Below are positions 1 to 11,151 of a stretch of DNA of 55,465 bases, in pieces. The first letter of the stretch is position 1. Each line of letters opens with the position of its first letter. The notes under the pieces are model-generated. The model saw only the letters and a list, made by a program, of their open reading frames with translations. It was not told the origin of the DNA and did not search any database. This DNA comes from a virus: IMG/VR virus record IMGVR_UViG_3300022827_000009, positions 1-55,465 of that record, one strand, 5' to 3'. Position numbers and translations under genes: made by a program.

Positions 1-653
1 ATAGCACCCTGAGATCCGATTGGACCTGTTACAAGTGAGTCAGCACCAGTCAAACCTGTTGCACCAGTGGGTCCTGTTACAAGAGAATCAGCACCAATTG
101 GGCCAGTTACAAAGCTGTCGGCTCCAATTGGGCCAGTAGGTCCAGTTACAAGAGAATCAGCACCAGTAGCACCAGTGGGTCCTGTTACAAGAGAATCAGC
201 ACCAATTGGGCCAGTTACAAAGCTGTCGGCTCCAGTTGGGCCAGTAGGTCCAGTAACTAGTGAGTCAGCACCAGTTGGTCCAAGGGTTCCAGTTGGGCCA
301 GTTACAAAGCTGTCGGCTCCAGTTGGGCCAGTAGGTCCAGTAACTAGTGAGTCAGCACCAGTTGGGCCAGTTACAAAGCTGTCGGCTCCAGTTGGGCCAG
401 TAGGTCCAGTAACTAGTGAGTCAGCACCAGTTGGGCCAGTTACAAAGCTGTCGGCTCCAGTTGGGCCAGTAACGGCACTATCGGCTCCAGTCGGACCAAT
501 AGGACCAGTTGGGCCAGTTACAGTGCTATCAGCCCCTGTAGGGCCCCCAGGGCCAGTAACTCCTTCTGCGCCTTGTGGGCCTGACGCAGAGACAGAAAGA
601 ATATGCCGCGGGTAGCGCCCCGCGGAGACAGCGGTCACCTCGTACTGAGACAT
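1..653 (-). CDS. Collagen-like tail fibre protein (3' end outside window)
   Basis: Read on the minus strand from ATG at 653, the frame is open to the window edge (217 codons). After about 24 non-repetitive residues it becomes Gly-X-Y repeats of the type GPTGADSxVT. Such repeats form trimeric collagen-like shafts in phage fibres, so a host-attachment fibre is the likely role. The ATG overlaps the stop of the upstream minus-strand gene (TAATG), which indicates translational coupling. The plus-strand frame over the same region is Pro/Val-rich and is only the antisense shadow of the repeat. The C-terminal tip, which would define receptor binding, is not in view. Confidence 0.85.
   Translation of the reverse strand, partial: MSQYEVTAVSAGRYPRHILSVSASGPQGAEGVTGPGGPTGADSTVTGPTGPIGPTGADSAVTGPTGADSFVTGPTGADSLVTGPTGPTGADSFVTGPTGADSLVTGPTGPTGADSFVTGPTGTLGPTGADSLVTGPTGPTGADSFVTGPIGADSLVTGPTGATGADSLVTGPTGPIGADSFVTGPIGADSLVTGPTGATGLTGADSLVTGPIGSQGA
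301..471. repeat. 69-bp tandem repeat inside the fibre gene
   Basis: A 69-bp unit (23 codons) starts at 301, 370 and 439. The first two copies are complete and the third matches for about 33 bp before diverging. Shorter related units flank it on both sides. In-frame gain or loss of units would change shaft length. Confidence 0.8.
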
Positions 654-1015
654 TATCTGGTTACCTCGGACCTAACTGCAAAGTTACCTTGAAGGATCTT
701 ATAAACAAATATGTCACCTGATGGGGCCACAAGCTCGAGGTCATAAGTGTACATACCTTCCTCGATTGTGGTCATTACATCATCAGAAATATAGATAGAG
801 ACGCTACCATCTGTCTCTCCTAGCTCTATGCCGTCATTTTCTGTAGTAAGGTTCAACAGCACTACAGGGCTCTCAGCAGATGTTCTAACTTGCATTCTTG
901 CAGAGTACCCGCGAAGGATTATCGGCTTATTCGCAGGATCCTTGTAGTAAACTACGCGTGAAAAAGTTGAGCCTTGGTCGGCTATAATGTTGTAAAGACC
1001 TGCGGGTGAGCTCAA
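653..1015 (-). CDS. Small baseplate/tail-fibre-associated protein
   Basis: This 120-residue protein begins [17 protein letters not shown] and carries a [20 protein letters not shown] segment. That pattern is common in small structural proteins next to tail-fibre genes of tailed phages. The start is TTG at 1015, because an in-frame TAA lies directly upstream; AAAGAG six bases before it is a plausible ribosome site. It overlaps the fibre start. The role as a virion or baseplate part is inferred from the family pattern and the fibre neighbour. Confidence 0.65.
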   Translation of the reverse strand: MSSPAGLYNIIADQGSTFSRVVYYKDPANKPIILRGYSARMQVRTSAESPVVLLNLTTENDGIELGETDGSVSIYISDDVMTTIEEGMYTYDLELVAPSGDIFVYKILQGNFAVRSEVTR

Positions 1016-1091
1016 TTAGACTCTTTTCAGCGGTATGATTGGCAGAGTTATCTCAATTGTACCGCAGATAGTGGACCACTACACGAGGAGC

Positions 1092-1097
1092 TATACT
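1092..1097 (+). promoter_or_regulatory. -10 element TATACT, leaderless
   Basis: TATACT is followed by six bases (ggaccc) and then ATG at 1104. The arrangement is nearly identical to that at 5246-5260. It supports the internal start rather than the longer frame from 1035. Confidence 0.6.
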
Positions 1098-1103
1098 GGA
1101 CCC

Positions 1104-1331
1104 ATGAGTAGTATTCTAGAAAGTACAGAGTTAAACAATCTGGATGCAGAAGAGTCGGGTCCTGAATTCGCTCACTATGCTGAAGCAGCTTCTGTGACCG
1201 AAGGATATATCATGGGTAGGCCCGTAATGGCCATCTGTGGGAAGCTATTTGTACCGTCTAGAGACCCAAATAAATTCCCTATCTGCTCAATTTGCAAAAA
1301 CATTGCGGAAGCACTACTCTTAGATATATAA
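1104..1331 (+). CDS. DUF3039-like protein
   Basis: 75 residues. The C-terminal half reads MGRPVMAICGKLFVPSRDP followed by CSICKNIAEALL, which matches the actinobacterial DUF3039 pattern (FAHY near the N-terminus, a CGK...PxRDP core and a CxxC pair). The two CxxC-type cysteines suggest metal binding. The start at 1104 is chosen because typical members begin shortly before the FAHY motif and because a leaderless promoter lies in front. The molecular function of the family is unknown. The gene diverges from the fibre genes and precedes the RNR operon. Confidence 0.7.
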   Translation: MSSILESTELNNLDAEESGPEFAHYAEAASVTEGYIMGRPVMAICGKLFVPSRDPNKFPICSICKNIAEALLLDI

Positions 1332-1357
1332 TAAAAATCAACCACTAGATGTTGACT

Positions 1358-1417
1358 TATACTGGTTATCCAACCGGTCCTGGCGTCTGCATTTTTGCAA
1401 CAAAAAACGCCAGGATT
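1358..1417 (+). promoter_or_regulatory. Putative promoter and leader hairpin of nrdHIEF
   Basis: TATACT at 1358-1363 is a candidate -10. The resulting leader of about 80 nt holds a perfect 9-bp inverted repeat, TCCTGGCGT (1378-1386) with ACGCCAGGA (1407-1415). Its loop contains a small TGCA/TGCA stem. No U-run follows, so it is more likely a regulatory leader than a terminator. No clear NrdR box was seen. Confidence 0.4.
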
Positions 1418-1449
1418 TGTCATCTCTTGCCATCTGAAAGGTATCAAAC

Positions 1450-1668
1450 ATGGTTACTGTATACACACTGCCTTCATGCGTCCAATGCGACAGCACCAAG
1501 AGAGTTTTGACTAGGAACGGTATTGAGTTTGAAACAATCGACCTAAGTACGGATGAAGCTGCCATGGCGCTCGTAAAAGAGCTTGGCTACAGTGCTGCAC
1601 CTATTGTTGTTGTAGGTGACGACCACTGGAGTGGGTTTCGCATGGATAAAATTTCTGCACTTGTGTAA
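1450..1668 (+). CDS. nrdH: NrdH glutaredoxin-like redoxin
   Basis: 72 residues with a thioredoxin-fold N-terminus and the redox motif CVQC at residues 10-13, which is the classical NrdH active site. NrdH is the electron donor for class Ib ribonucleotide reductase and is itself reduced by thioredoxin reductase. The ATG at 1450 follows GAAAGG. nrdI begins 2 bases after the stop, so the genes form one operon (nrdH-nrdI-nrdE-nrdF). Length and motif are normal for the family. Confidence 0.92.
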   Translation: MVTVYTLPSCVQCDSTKRVLTRNGIEFETIDLSTDEAAMALVKELGYSAAPIVVVGDDHWSGFRMDKISALV

Positions 1669-1670
1669 TT

Positions 1671-2059
1671 ATGTACGACATAGTATATTTTTCTAACGTA
1701 TCTAATAATACGCACAGGTTTATGGAAAAGTTAGGCCTTCCAGCTCAGCGGATACCAGTCCGATGGGATGGTGAAGAGCCTTTCATGGCTTACGGAGAGT
1801 ACGTTTTGTTTCTCCCCACTTATGGTGGAGGAAATGACGAGCACACTGTGCCAAAACAGGTCAAGAGTTTTTTGAACATCAAAACCAATAGAGACTTGCT
1901 TCGCGGTGTTGTCGGACTCGGCAATACTAATTTTGGTGACCACTTTTGCGGTGCAGCCGAGATGATTTCAGCAAAAACTGGTGTACCTTTGCTGTATCGC
2001 GTAGAAATAATGGGTACACCGTATGACGTAGAACAAGTAAACGAGAGGTTAAAACAACT

Positions 2060-2087
<28 letters not shown>
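1671..2087 (+). CDS. nrdI: NrdI flavodoxin-like protein
   Basis: 138 residues. The N-terminus ([16 protein letters not shown]) and the loop LPTYGGG are NrdI hallmarks for FMN binding. The FGDHFCGAA region is also typical. NrdI supplies the oxidant that assembles the di-manganese tyrosyl-radical cofactor of NrdF. Its 3' end overlaps the nrdE start by 28 bases. Confidence 0.92.
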
Positions 2088-5154
<3,067 letters not shown>

Positions 5155-5164
5155 GGAGGCGAAA

Positions 5165-5209
5165 ATGGGTTGCGACTGCGAAGGCTGCGGATGCGGTACA
5201 AGTAAGTAA
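5165..5209 (+). CDS. 14-residue Cys4 peptide downstream of nrdF
   Basis: ATG at 5165 is preceded at ideal spacing by AAGGAGG (5153-5159), one of the best Shine-Dalgarno sequences in the window, which overlaps the nrdF stop. It encodes MGCDCEGCGCGTSK. Four of fourteen residues are cysteine, in the order CxCxxCxC, a pattern able to bind a metal or take part in thiol exchange. It sits between nrdF and a terminator, so it belongs to the RNR operon. A role in metal delivery or redox exchange with RNR is inference only. Translation is not proven. Confidence 0.6.
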   Translation: MGCDCEGCGCGTSK

Positions 5210-5217
5210 AAAGATAG

Positions 5218-5244
5218 GCCACCCTCCGGGGTGGCTTTTCTTTT
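5218..5244 (+). terminator. Intrinsic terminator of the nrd operon
   Basis: Perfect 7-bp stem GCCACCC/GGGTGGC with loop TCCG, followed by TTTTCTTTT. Confidence 0.9.
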
Positions 5245-5245
5245 G

Positions 5246-5251
5246 TATACT
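5246..5251 (+). promoter_or_regulatory. -10 element TATACT, leaderless
   Basis: TG-TATACT directly after the terminator U-run, then gtaccc and ATG at 5258. Confidence 0.65.
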
Positions 5252-5257
5252 GTACCC

Positions 5258-5437
5258 ATGCCTACTTATTCCTATACCTGTGAGAATGGACACGAGTATG
5301 AGGAAGTCCGTGGGATTTCTGAAGATCAGCAAGTTTTCACTTGCGTTACCCCCCTGTGTGGCACTAGACTAAAGCGTAAGTTCACTGCTCCGACGATCAC
5401 TTTTAGCGGGCCAGGATTCAACACAACGCGAGGGTAA
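5258..5437 (+). CDS. FmdB-like zinc-ribbon protein
   Basis: 59 residues beginning MPTYSYTCENGHEYEE, the classic FmdB-type start, with a later CVTPLCGTRLKRKF that completes a CxxxxH...C...C zinc ribbon. FmdB-like proteins are small, often regulatory and of unclear function. The start at 5258 is preferred over an in-frame upstream ATG because of the leaderless promoter and the conserved MPTY start. The whiB-like gene follows after a few bases. Confidence 0.8.
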   Translation: MPTYSYTCENGHEYEEVRGISEDQQVFTCVTPLCGTRLKRKFTAPTITFSGPGFNTTRG

Positions 5438-5442
5438 CCACC

Positions 5443-5763
5443 ATGGGAGACAAACAATACTTAAGAATACAAGTACCAGAGTTTATCTCCGAGGGTACTG
5501 CTTCTTGCGCTTCTGAATCTGTGGACCCTGAATTGTTTTTCCCCGTGGATGTTGAAGATCGTACTGGAAAAGTAACCTCGTCTTACAAGAACTTAAGGGC
5601 CGCTAAAGAAGTGTGCAACAAGTGCCCACTTAGTCTCAAGTGTTTAGAGTATGCCATAACAAGCTATGACTCGGGTATTTGGGGGGGCACCACTGAGGAG
5701 CAGCGCACTAATATTAGGCGCAAGGTCGGTAGAGATAGGTCTAGAATACAGCTTAAGCGCTAG
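5443..5763 (+). CDS. WhiB-family iron-sulfur transcription factor
   Basis: 106 residues. It has the WhiB cysteines C22, C58, C61 and C67 that ligate a [4Fe-4S] cluster, the ELFFP motif before them, and the GIWGG turn (78-82) followed by a basic tail (RRKVGRDRSR) for DNA or sigma-factor contact. WhiB proteins are confined to actinobacteria and their phages. Phage copies such as that of TM4 interfere with host WhiB function and superinfection. This gene is the best single indicator of host phylum. It lies five bases after the FmdB-like gene. Confidence 0.93.
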   Translation: MGDKQYLRIQVPEFISEGTASCASESVDPELFFPVDVEDRTGKVTSSYKNLRAAKEVCNKCPLSLKCLEYAITSYDSGIWGGTTEEQRTNIRRKVGRDRSRIQLKR

Positions 5764-5764
5764 A

Positions 5765-5773
5765 TGGTAGAAT
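5765..5773 (+). promoter_or_regulatory. Extended -10 promoter TGGTAGAAT
   Basis: TGG-TAGAAT just after the whiB-like stop gives a leader of about 48 nt ending in AAGGGAG before the ATG at 5828. Here the transcript is led by a ribosome site, unlike the leaderless neighbours. Confidence 0.55.
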
Positions 5774-5827
5774 AGAAGTTGCCTGGGAGAGAGGCGTCTA
5801 TATTCGCAATCTATCTAAGGGAGTCTC

Positions 5828-6091
5828 ATGGGAATCTTCGCAGAAGTATTTCGTAGAACCGTAGCTCTAATTATTCTCCGTGTAAGTGGAGTCTTTGCTG
5901 GAGGCTCTCTTGCTGGAGTAGAACTCTGGCAAGCAGGTGCAATGGCAGCATTTATCGGCCTCATGGACGTAGCAGAGAATCTATCTCGTGCGTATATGAC
6001 TGATGGCGTGCTTGACATGCAGGAGATCAACTCGGCTTTTGGCTCACAGTCGGCCGAGGATGCAGATCCGTATCTAGCAAAAAGAGACTAA
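5828..6091 (+). CDS. Small membrane protein, holin-like
   Basis: 87 residues. Residues 10-30 (TVALIILRVSGVFAGGSLAGV) and 33-46 are hydrophobic, and an amphipathic acidic C-terminus follows. Size and layout fit small actinophage holins or holin-like membrane proteins. No lysin is adjacent (the M23 lysin is at 36.9-38.3 kb), so the assignment is tentative. It ends just before a strong terminator and starts after AAGGGAG. Confidence 0.5.
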   Translation: MGIFAEVFRRTVALIILRVSGVFAGGSLAGVELWQAGAMAAFIGLMDVAENLSRAYMTDGVLDMQEINSAFGSQSAEDADPYLAKRD

Positions 6092-6107
6092 CAAATAAAA
6101 AAATAAC

Positions 6108-6148
6108 AGCTCCTACTGGACAAATGCTCCGGTAGGGGCTATTATTTT
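6108..6148 (+). terminator. Intrinsic terminator
   Basis: 13-bp stem from AGCTCCTACTGGA (6108-6120) and TCCGGTAGGGGCT (6128-6140) with two G-U pairs, followed by ATTATTTT. Confidence 0.85.
6140..6145 (+). promoter_or_regulatory. -10 TATTAT within the terminator tail
   Basis: TATTAT begins at the last base of the terminator stem and is followed by tttgtc and ATG at 6152. The terminator of one unit thus doubles as the promoter of the next. Confidence 0.5.
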
Positions 6149-6151
6149 GTC

Positions 6152-6391
6152 ATGGATACTTTTGAAATTTGGCTAGAACACGGAATTAAGATGGGCTGGT
6201 GCGGTCCTGCTATATGTGACACTCATGACGGGACCCCCATGTCAGAAACAGAAATGGAAGAATTTGAAGATGGTGGTGACCCCTGCCTCCACGTAATTCG
6301 TCTCTATGAAGATACCGATCAAAAGAAGTCCATTGAGGAAACCCACTCGCCTTCTGTCTGGCGGGCAACAAACCGTGGAATAGATGTATAG
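6152..6391 (+). CDS. Conserved small protein (ICxTHDGxP family)
   Basis: 79 residues. It shares with the minus-strand gene at 23135-23365 the order F-x-x-W-x-E-x-G, ICxTHDGxP, CxH, LY and a terminal SxWRAxxRG. They are diverged paralogues. The conserved Cys/His residues suggest a metal site. Function unknown. A leaderless promoter lies in front and a tRNA-like gene follows. Confidence 0.7.
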   Translation: MDTFEIWLEHGIKMGWCGPAICDTHDGTPMSETEMEEFEDGGDPCLHVIRLYEDTDQKKSIEETHSPSVWRATNRGIDV

Positions 6392-6404
6392 TTAGTATCA
6401 ACAA

Positions 6405-6480
6405 CCCTCTCTAACTCAATTGGCAGAGTGGTTGACCGTTTACGGTTAACTGGTTCGTGGTTCAAGTCCACGGAGAGGGA
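6405..6480 (+). tRNA. tRNA-like gene with enlarged anticodon arm
   Basis: Acceptor CCCTCTC/GAGAGGG with discriminator A, D-arm ACTC-AATTGGCA-GAGT, variable TGGTT, and T-arm CGTGG-TTCAAGT-CCACG are all canonical. The anticodon arm (6431-6450) is 20 nt instead of 17. It folds either as GTTGACC/GGTTAAC closing a 6-nt loop, or as a 5-bp stem with a 10-nt loop CCGTTTACGG. No triplet with U at position 33 is presented, so no isotype can be assigned; the body resembles tRNA-Asn. CCA is not encoded. A TAGTAT box (6394-6399) lies just upstream. Confidence 0.7.
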
Positions 6481-6505
6481 CGTCATCGATTTAAATAAAT
6501 TCGTG

Positions 6506-6511
6506 TAGTAT
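6506..6511 (+). promoter_or_regulatory. -10 TAGTAT, leaderless
   Basis: TAGTAT with seven bases to ATG at 6519. Confidence 0.5.
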
Positions 6512-6518
6512 TTTAAGC

Positions 6519-7502
6519 ATGAAGCATGAGATATTTGGCGATTTAGCCCCCATAGGCACACAGTACTCTGACGGGCTGTACGTCACATTTAAGGACAGCG
6601 ATGTGCACGCTGTATACGCGAGTGTAGGTGACGTACCCCCTAGCTCTTTGAGCAATCCGACAGTGATATCTGACATAAAAAACTGCGCCCTCATACCGAT
6701 CGTTCTGCAGTATGGGCACATGTTTGAAGAGTACCTAAGCGGCATCCTTTCCATGCATGAAGCGGCTACTCTTAGTTCTCAGGTAATTACCTTTATAGTT
6801 CCCCCAAAGGCAAGAGAGATCAGCGAGTACGAATTTTTTCTAAAACATTTAGAAGCATACGGTGTAAATTTTATCTACTGTAGTGCAGCTGAAGAATTCT
6901 CGACATTTAGATTTAGCAACCTACGCCTAGTTGAAGCCGTTGATCGGAATGCGCACACTATGAGTCTAGTGAGAGACTTTTGCTTATATGTTTCCGATAA
7001 ATTAGTCGATAGATCAGACGTGGCCGGATGCTCGTACTTGAGTAGGCAGAGTGGGGTAGACTCTCAAGATCTTGACGACGGAGAACTCGAGTGGCTGGCC
7101 AACAACAGACACTTAAAATACACAGCTACTCAATCTAGAGTTAACGAAGAATCTACTCTAATCAATTACTTTCTCGCAAAGGGGGACACCGAAATCCGTC
7201 TCTCTGAGGATTTTGCCTCTTTTGAGGACCAAGTAAGGTTCTTCTCCTCGCTGAAAACCTTAATATCTCCTTCTGGAAGCGGGCTATTCAATCTCTTCTT
7301 CATGAAACCAGGATCCGCTATCATAGAGCTAGCTACACCCTTGGGCACGCACTTCGGAAATGGCAACTACAGTAGTGCGTACCATCTCCAATACCCGCTT
7401 TACTCTTTTATATCGGGGCTCAACTACATAGGACTGCCTCATTCTAGGGAACCTAGGGAAATTATAAATAAGCTAGAACTGCTGCACGAATCGATACTCT
7501 AA
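6519..7502 (+). CDS. GT61 (DUF563)-type glycosyltransferase
   Basis: 327 residues. The C-terminal part carries the GT61 core: SFEDQVRFFSSLKTLISPSG followed by SGLFNLFFMKPGSAIIEL (roughly residues 226-275). This family transfers a sugar from a nucleotide donor to a glycan or protein acceptor. The N-terminal two thirds are diverged. The stop overlaps the next start (TAATG), linking it to a cytidylyltransferase. Together they suggest modification of a cell-surface or virion glycan. Confidence 0.75.
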   Translation: MKHEIFGDLAPIGTQYSDGLYVTFKDSDVHAVYASVGDVPPSSLSNPTVISDIKNCALIPIVLQYGHMFEEYLSGILSMHEAATLSSQVITFIVPPKAREISEYEFFLKHLEAYGVNFIYCSAAEEFSTFRFSNLRLVEAVDRNAHTMSLVRDFCLYVSDKLVDRSDVAGCSYLSRQSGVDSQDLDDGELEWLANNRHLKYTATQSRVNEESTLINYFLAKGDTEIRLSEDFASFEDQVRFFSSLKTLISPSGSGLFNLFFMKPGSAIIELATPLGTHFGNGNYSSAYHLQYPLYSFISGLNYIGLPHSREPREIINKLELLHESIL

Positions 7503-7927
7503 TGAGTACGCCTCTATCCGTATACACAGGAGGAACTTTTGACCTTTTCCATTGGGGCCATGCAAGGTTTTTAGAGCAATGCTCTCGCTTGGGTGATGTC
7601 TGTGTTTCATTAAATACAGATGAGTTTATCCAATTCTACAAAGGTAGTAATCCTGTAATGTCGTATCAAGAAAGATTGACTACCCTAGAGTCCTGCAAGT
7701 GGGTCACCAGTGTTATTCAGAACTTTGGCGGTGCCGATAGCAAGATCGCTATTGAGTCGACAATGCCGGACATTATTGCAGTGGGCTCCGACTGGGAAGG
7801 CAGAGACTACTACTCGCAGATGGGATTTACTCAAAACTGGTTAGATGCCAGGGGTATATCTTTGGTCTACTTACCTTACACAATTGGTATAAGCAGCACC
7901 GACATAAAAAACCGTCTAAAGTCCTAA
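7502..7927 (+). CDS. Glycerol-3-phosphate cytidylyltransferase-like protein
   Basis: 141 residues. It contains GGTFDLFHWGHARFLEQC near the N-terminus (HxGH-type nucleotidyltransferase signature), SYQERL in the middle, and ISSTDIKNRL at the C-terminus. These are the signatures of the TagD/RfaE cytidylyltransferase family, which makes CDP-glycerol or similar CDP/ADP-activated precursors. Length is normal for TagD. The substrate cannot be fixed from sequence. It is coupled to the GT61 gene by a TAATG overlap. Confidence 0.82.
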   Translation: MSTPLSVYTGGTFDLFHWGHARFLEQCSRLGDVCVSLNTDEFIQFYKGSNPVMSYQERLTTLESCKWVTSVIQNFGGADSKIAIESTMPDIIAVGSDWEGRDYYSQMGFTQNWLDARGISLVYLPYTIGISSTDIKNRLKS

Positions 7928-7953
7928 AGCTTGCGTAGTTATATCTAGTATGC

Positions 7954-7959
7954 TACCCT
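7954..7959 (+). promoter_or_regulatory. -10 TACCCT, leaderless
   Basis: TACCCT, six bases, ATG at 7966. Confidence 0.45.
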
Positions 7960-7965
7960 AAACGT

Positions 7966-9363
<1,398 letters not shown>

Positions 9364-9497
9364 GGTACTAAATATAGCATACTGAACACCGCTATTTTGC
9401 TGGTTAATGTACAAAAGGTAGTGTACATAAATGCCATACAACCTTAGGTCTAAGTTTGTATGGAAAACAGGGGATTGACCCCCTATCGAAGAGGAGA
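9364..9497 (+). other. Intergenic region with three inverted repeats
   Basis: Contains ATGTAC/GTACAT (9407-9412, 9423-9428), CATACAA/TTGTATG (9435-9441, 9456-9462) with an inner CTTA/TAAG stem, and GGGG-attga-CCCC near 9470-9482. No U-run terminator is evident. It may hold operators or a structured RNA end of the protease transcript. Confidence 0.45.
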
Positions 9498-9503
9498 TAC
9501 AAT
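9498..9503 (+). promoter_or_regulatory. -10 TACAAT, leaderless
   Basis: TACAAT, six bases (taaagt), ATG at 9510. Confidence 0.6.
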
Positions 9504-9509
9504 TAAAGT

Positions 9510-9740
9510 ATGGAAAACATTCAAACATTAGCTTTAATAGTGCTAGCAGCCGAGTTTGTAATCATCTTGGTGCTCTTCTGGCACCTTGGCCGCGAGTCAG
9601 GCGAGTATGAAAAGAAGCACAGAAGCGACGAACGAGATTTGATTATTAGGTTGATCCAATCAACTAGACGCCGCTCCGTGAGCGACGAGACAAATGAATT
9701 TAGAGAAGTTCTAGTAGAAAAACTAAAAAACCGTTTGTGA
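9510..9740 (+). CDS. Single-span membrane protein
   Basis: 76 residues. Residues 5-25 (QTLALIVLAAEFVIILVLFW) form one transmembrane helix. A charged coiled tail (KKHRSDERDLIIRLIQSTRRR) follows and is probably cytoplasmic. No family recognised. Its own leaderless promoter and typical composition support it as a real gene. It could be a spanin-like or membrane-anchoring accessory protein, but nothing specific shows this. Confidence 0.6.
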   Translation: MENIQTLALIVLAAEFVIILVLFWHLGRESGEYEKKHRSDERDLIIRLIQSTRRRSVSDETNEFREVLVEKLKNRL

Positions 9741-9794
9741 GTTAGAGCCAAATAGGCTATGCTCATACAAGTAAATGAACCCCACTACAGATAG

Positions 9795-10040
9795 GTGCTA
9801 GCGTTGAAGATATTAACAGACTCAGAGGATTGGACGCTCACCAATAACGATAGATGTGACTTCGATTGCACATCCCAGGCTTACGTAAAAGCTGTAGGTA
9901 ATACGGGCGAGCTACTGTTCTGCTCTCACCACTACAACAAGACTTCAAATGACGCAGATGCGTACGAGAAACTAATGAACTTTGCTTACCAAGTAATAGA
10001 CGAGCGTGAACGTCTCATTGTGAACAGGCTTCAAGGCTAA
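9795..10040 (+). CDS. DUF7455-like small zinc protein
   Basis: About 81 residues from GTG 9795, or 78 from TTG 9804; no clear ribosome site decides between them. The segment DFDCTSQAYVKAVGNTGELL with FCSHH matches the actinobacterial DUF7455 pattern (RCD..CGAQAYV...GGELLFCGHH). Cys and His residues form a likely zinc site. Function unknown. It is followed after 4 bases by an oxygenase gene. Confidence 0.65.
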   Translation: MLALKILTDSEDWTLTNNDRCDFDCTSQAYVKAVGNTGELLFCSHHYNKTSNDADAYEKLMNFAYQVIDERERLIVNRLQG

Positions 10041-10044
10041 CCTA

Positions 10045-10608
10045 ATGGCATTAAAGGAACTAGTTCCCGGAGAGCTCTGGGAGTATGAGAACTTTATAAC
10101 TGATTCAGAGCTTGGGCTCTTGCTCGATAAGGCTAGGTTCGCCAGAGAAGAAGATTGGTTTGCCGAAGACTTACCTGACTATGATAAGCATCATGCTGGA
10201 AAAACTTTTGAGTTCCAAGATACTCCTGGGGGAAGCTACCTGTCAAAGGCAATTGACCTTAGAGTTGCTGCCCTGTTCAAAGACGTAGCATACATGAATG
10301 AAATAGGTAGTATATGCAGAGCTACATCCCATCTAGAACCTGTAGGGATGCACAGAGATAATGCTGACCAAGACATAGTCGGGGAACATAGAAACACTCA
10401 TGTGAAGTATGGAGTCCTTATGTACTTAAACGATGACTATATTGGGGGCGAGATATGCTATCCAGAGTTAGGAATAGAGTACAAACCTAAACCAGGTGTC
10501 CTGTTGATCCATCACGCTGGCAACTTACATGGTGTCAACCCAGTGACAGAAGGGGTCCGCTTCTCTATGACATCCTTTGTCTATGGCCTAGACGCCCTTA
10601 TTGTTTAA
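10045..10608 (+). CDS. 2OG-Fe(II) oxygenase, prolyl-4-hydroxylase type
   Basis: 187 residues. The double-stranded beta-helix carries H103-x-D105 (GMHRDN), H162 (NLHGVNPVTEG) and R172 for 2-oxoglutarate. GGEICYPELGI between the metal ligands is typical of P4H-like enzymes. It should hydroxylate a carbon using O2 and 2-oxoglutarate. The substrate is unknown. It converges on another oxygenase gene with a short 3' overlap (10588-10608). Confidence 0.85.
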   Translation: MALKELVPGELWEYENFITDSELGLLLDKARFAREEDWFAEDLPDYDKHHAGKTFEFQDTPGGSYLSKAIDLRVAALFKDVAYMNEIGSICRATSHLEPVGMHRDNADQDIVGEHRNTHVKYGVLMYLNDDYIGGEICYPELGIEYKPKPGVLLIHHAGNLHGVNPVTEGVRFSMTSFVYGLDALIV

Positions 10609-11151
10609 TGTCTCGTGGAAGACAATAATTACGTTGACGCGGACGCCCTTAGTCACATAGTCAACCCCGTGGATAGTGTCATGGCCAGTAAAGAGAACTA
10701 GAGTTCCGGCCTTGGGATGTAAGCTAATTTTTAAGTCTGGGAAGTGTAGTTCCCCACCTTCGTAATCGTCGGTGAGAAAAAGCGCGGCTATGTATGGTTT
10801 CTGATCTGCAGCGTCGCCGTTAGAGTCTGGCTCCCAGTCGGCATGACCTGCCAGCCAAGCCCCTTCGCGCATCATGTTCCCATAACATCTATGGAGAGTG
10901 AACTCTCCCTTGATCTCGTAATTGTCCCTAAAAACTGAGTGAGCATGCTTCACTGCAAGTTTTATCTTGCCTTCGGCATCCCAATCGTAGGTTATAGCAT
11001 TATCTTCTAAAACTTCGGGGCCGAACAGGCTGAAAGTGCTATACATCTCACGGTCGTCATCTTGCGGAGACAACTGCATAGCTGCCGCTGCTCGGCTGGC
11101 CTCCTCCTGTGTGAGAAAGTCTTCAAAGATGAGGTAGTCTTTCGAGATCAT
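10588..11151 (-). CDS. 2OG-Fe(II) oxygenase, prolyl-4-hydroxylase type
   Basis: 187 residues on the minus strand. The triad is H103-x-D105 (GHADWEP) and H161 (TIHGVDYVTKGV), with R171 as the 2-oxoglutarate anchor. GGELHFPDLKI lies between. Its start overlaps the stop of the next minus-strand oxygenase (11148), so the two form an operon. The paralogues share layout but little identity outside the core, so substrates may differ. Confidence 0.85.
   Translation of the reverse strand: MISKDYLIFEDFLTQEEASRAAAAMQLSPQDDDREMYSTFSLFGPEVLEDNAITYDWDAEGKIKLAVKHAHSVFRDNYEIKGEFTLHRCYGNMMREGAWLAGHADWEPDSNGDAADQKPYIAALFLTDDYEGGELHFPDLKISLHPKAGTLVLFTGHDTIHGVDYVTKGVRVNVIIVFHETLNNKGV

Noticed and set aside
67-615. 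Plus-strand frame of 182 codons rich in Gly-Pro-Val
   Set aside because: It is antisense to the collagen-like fibre. The minus-strand reading gives proper Gly-X-Y repeats, a sensible start and coupling to its neighbour.
1035-1103. Longer N-terminus for the DUF3039-like gene
   Set aside because: The extra residues do not fit the family, and a leaderless promoter lies directly before the internal ATG at 1104.
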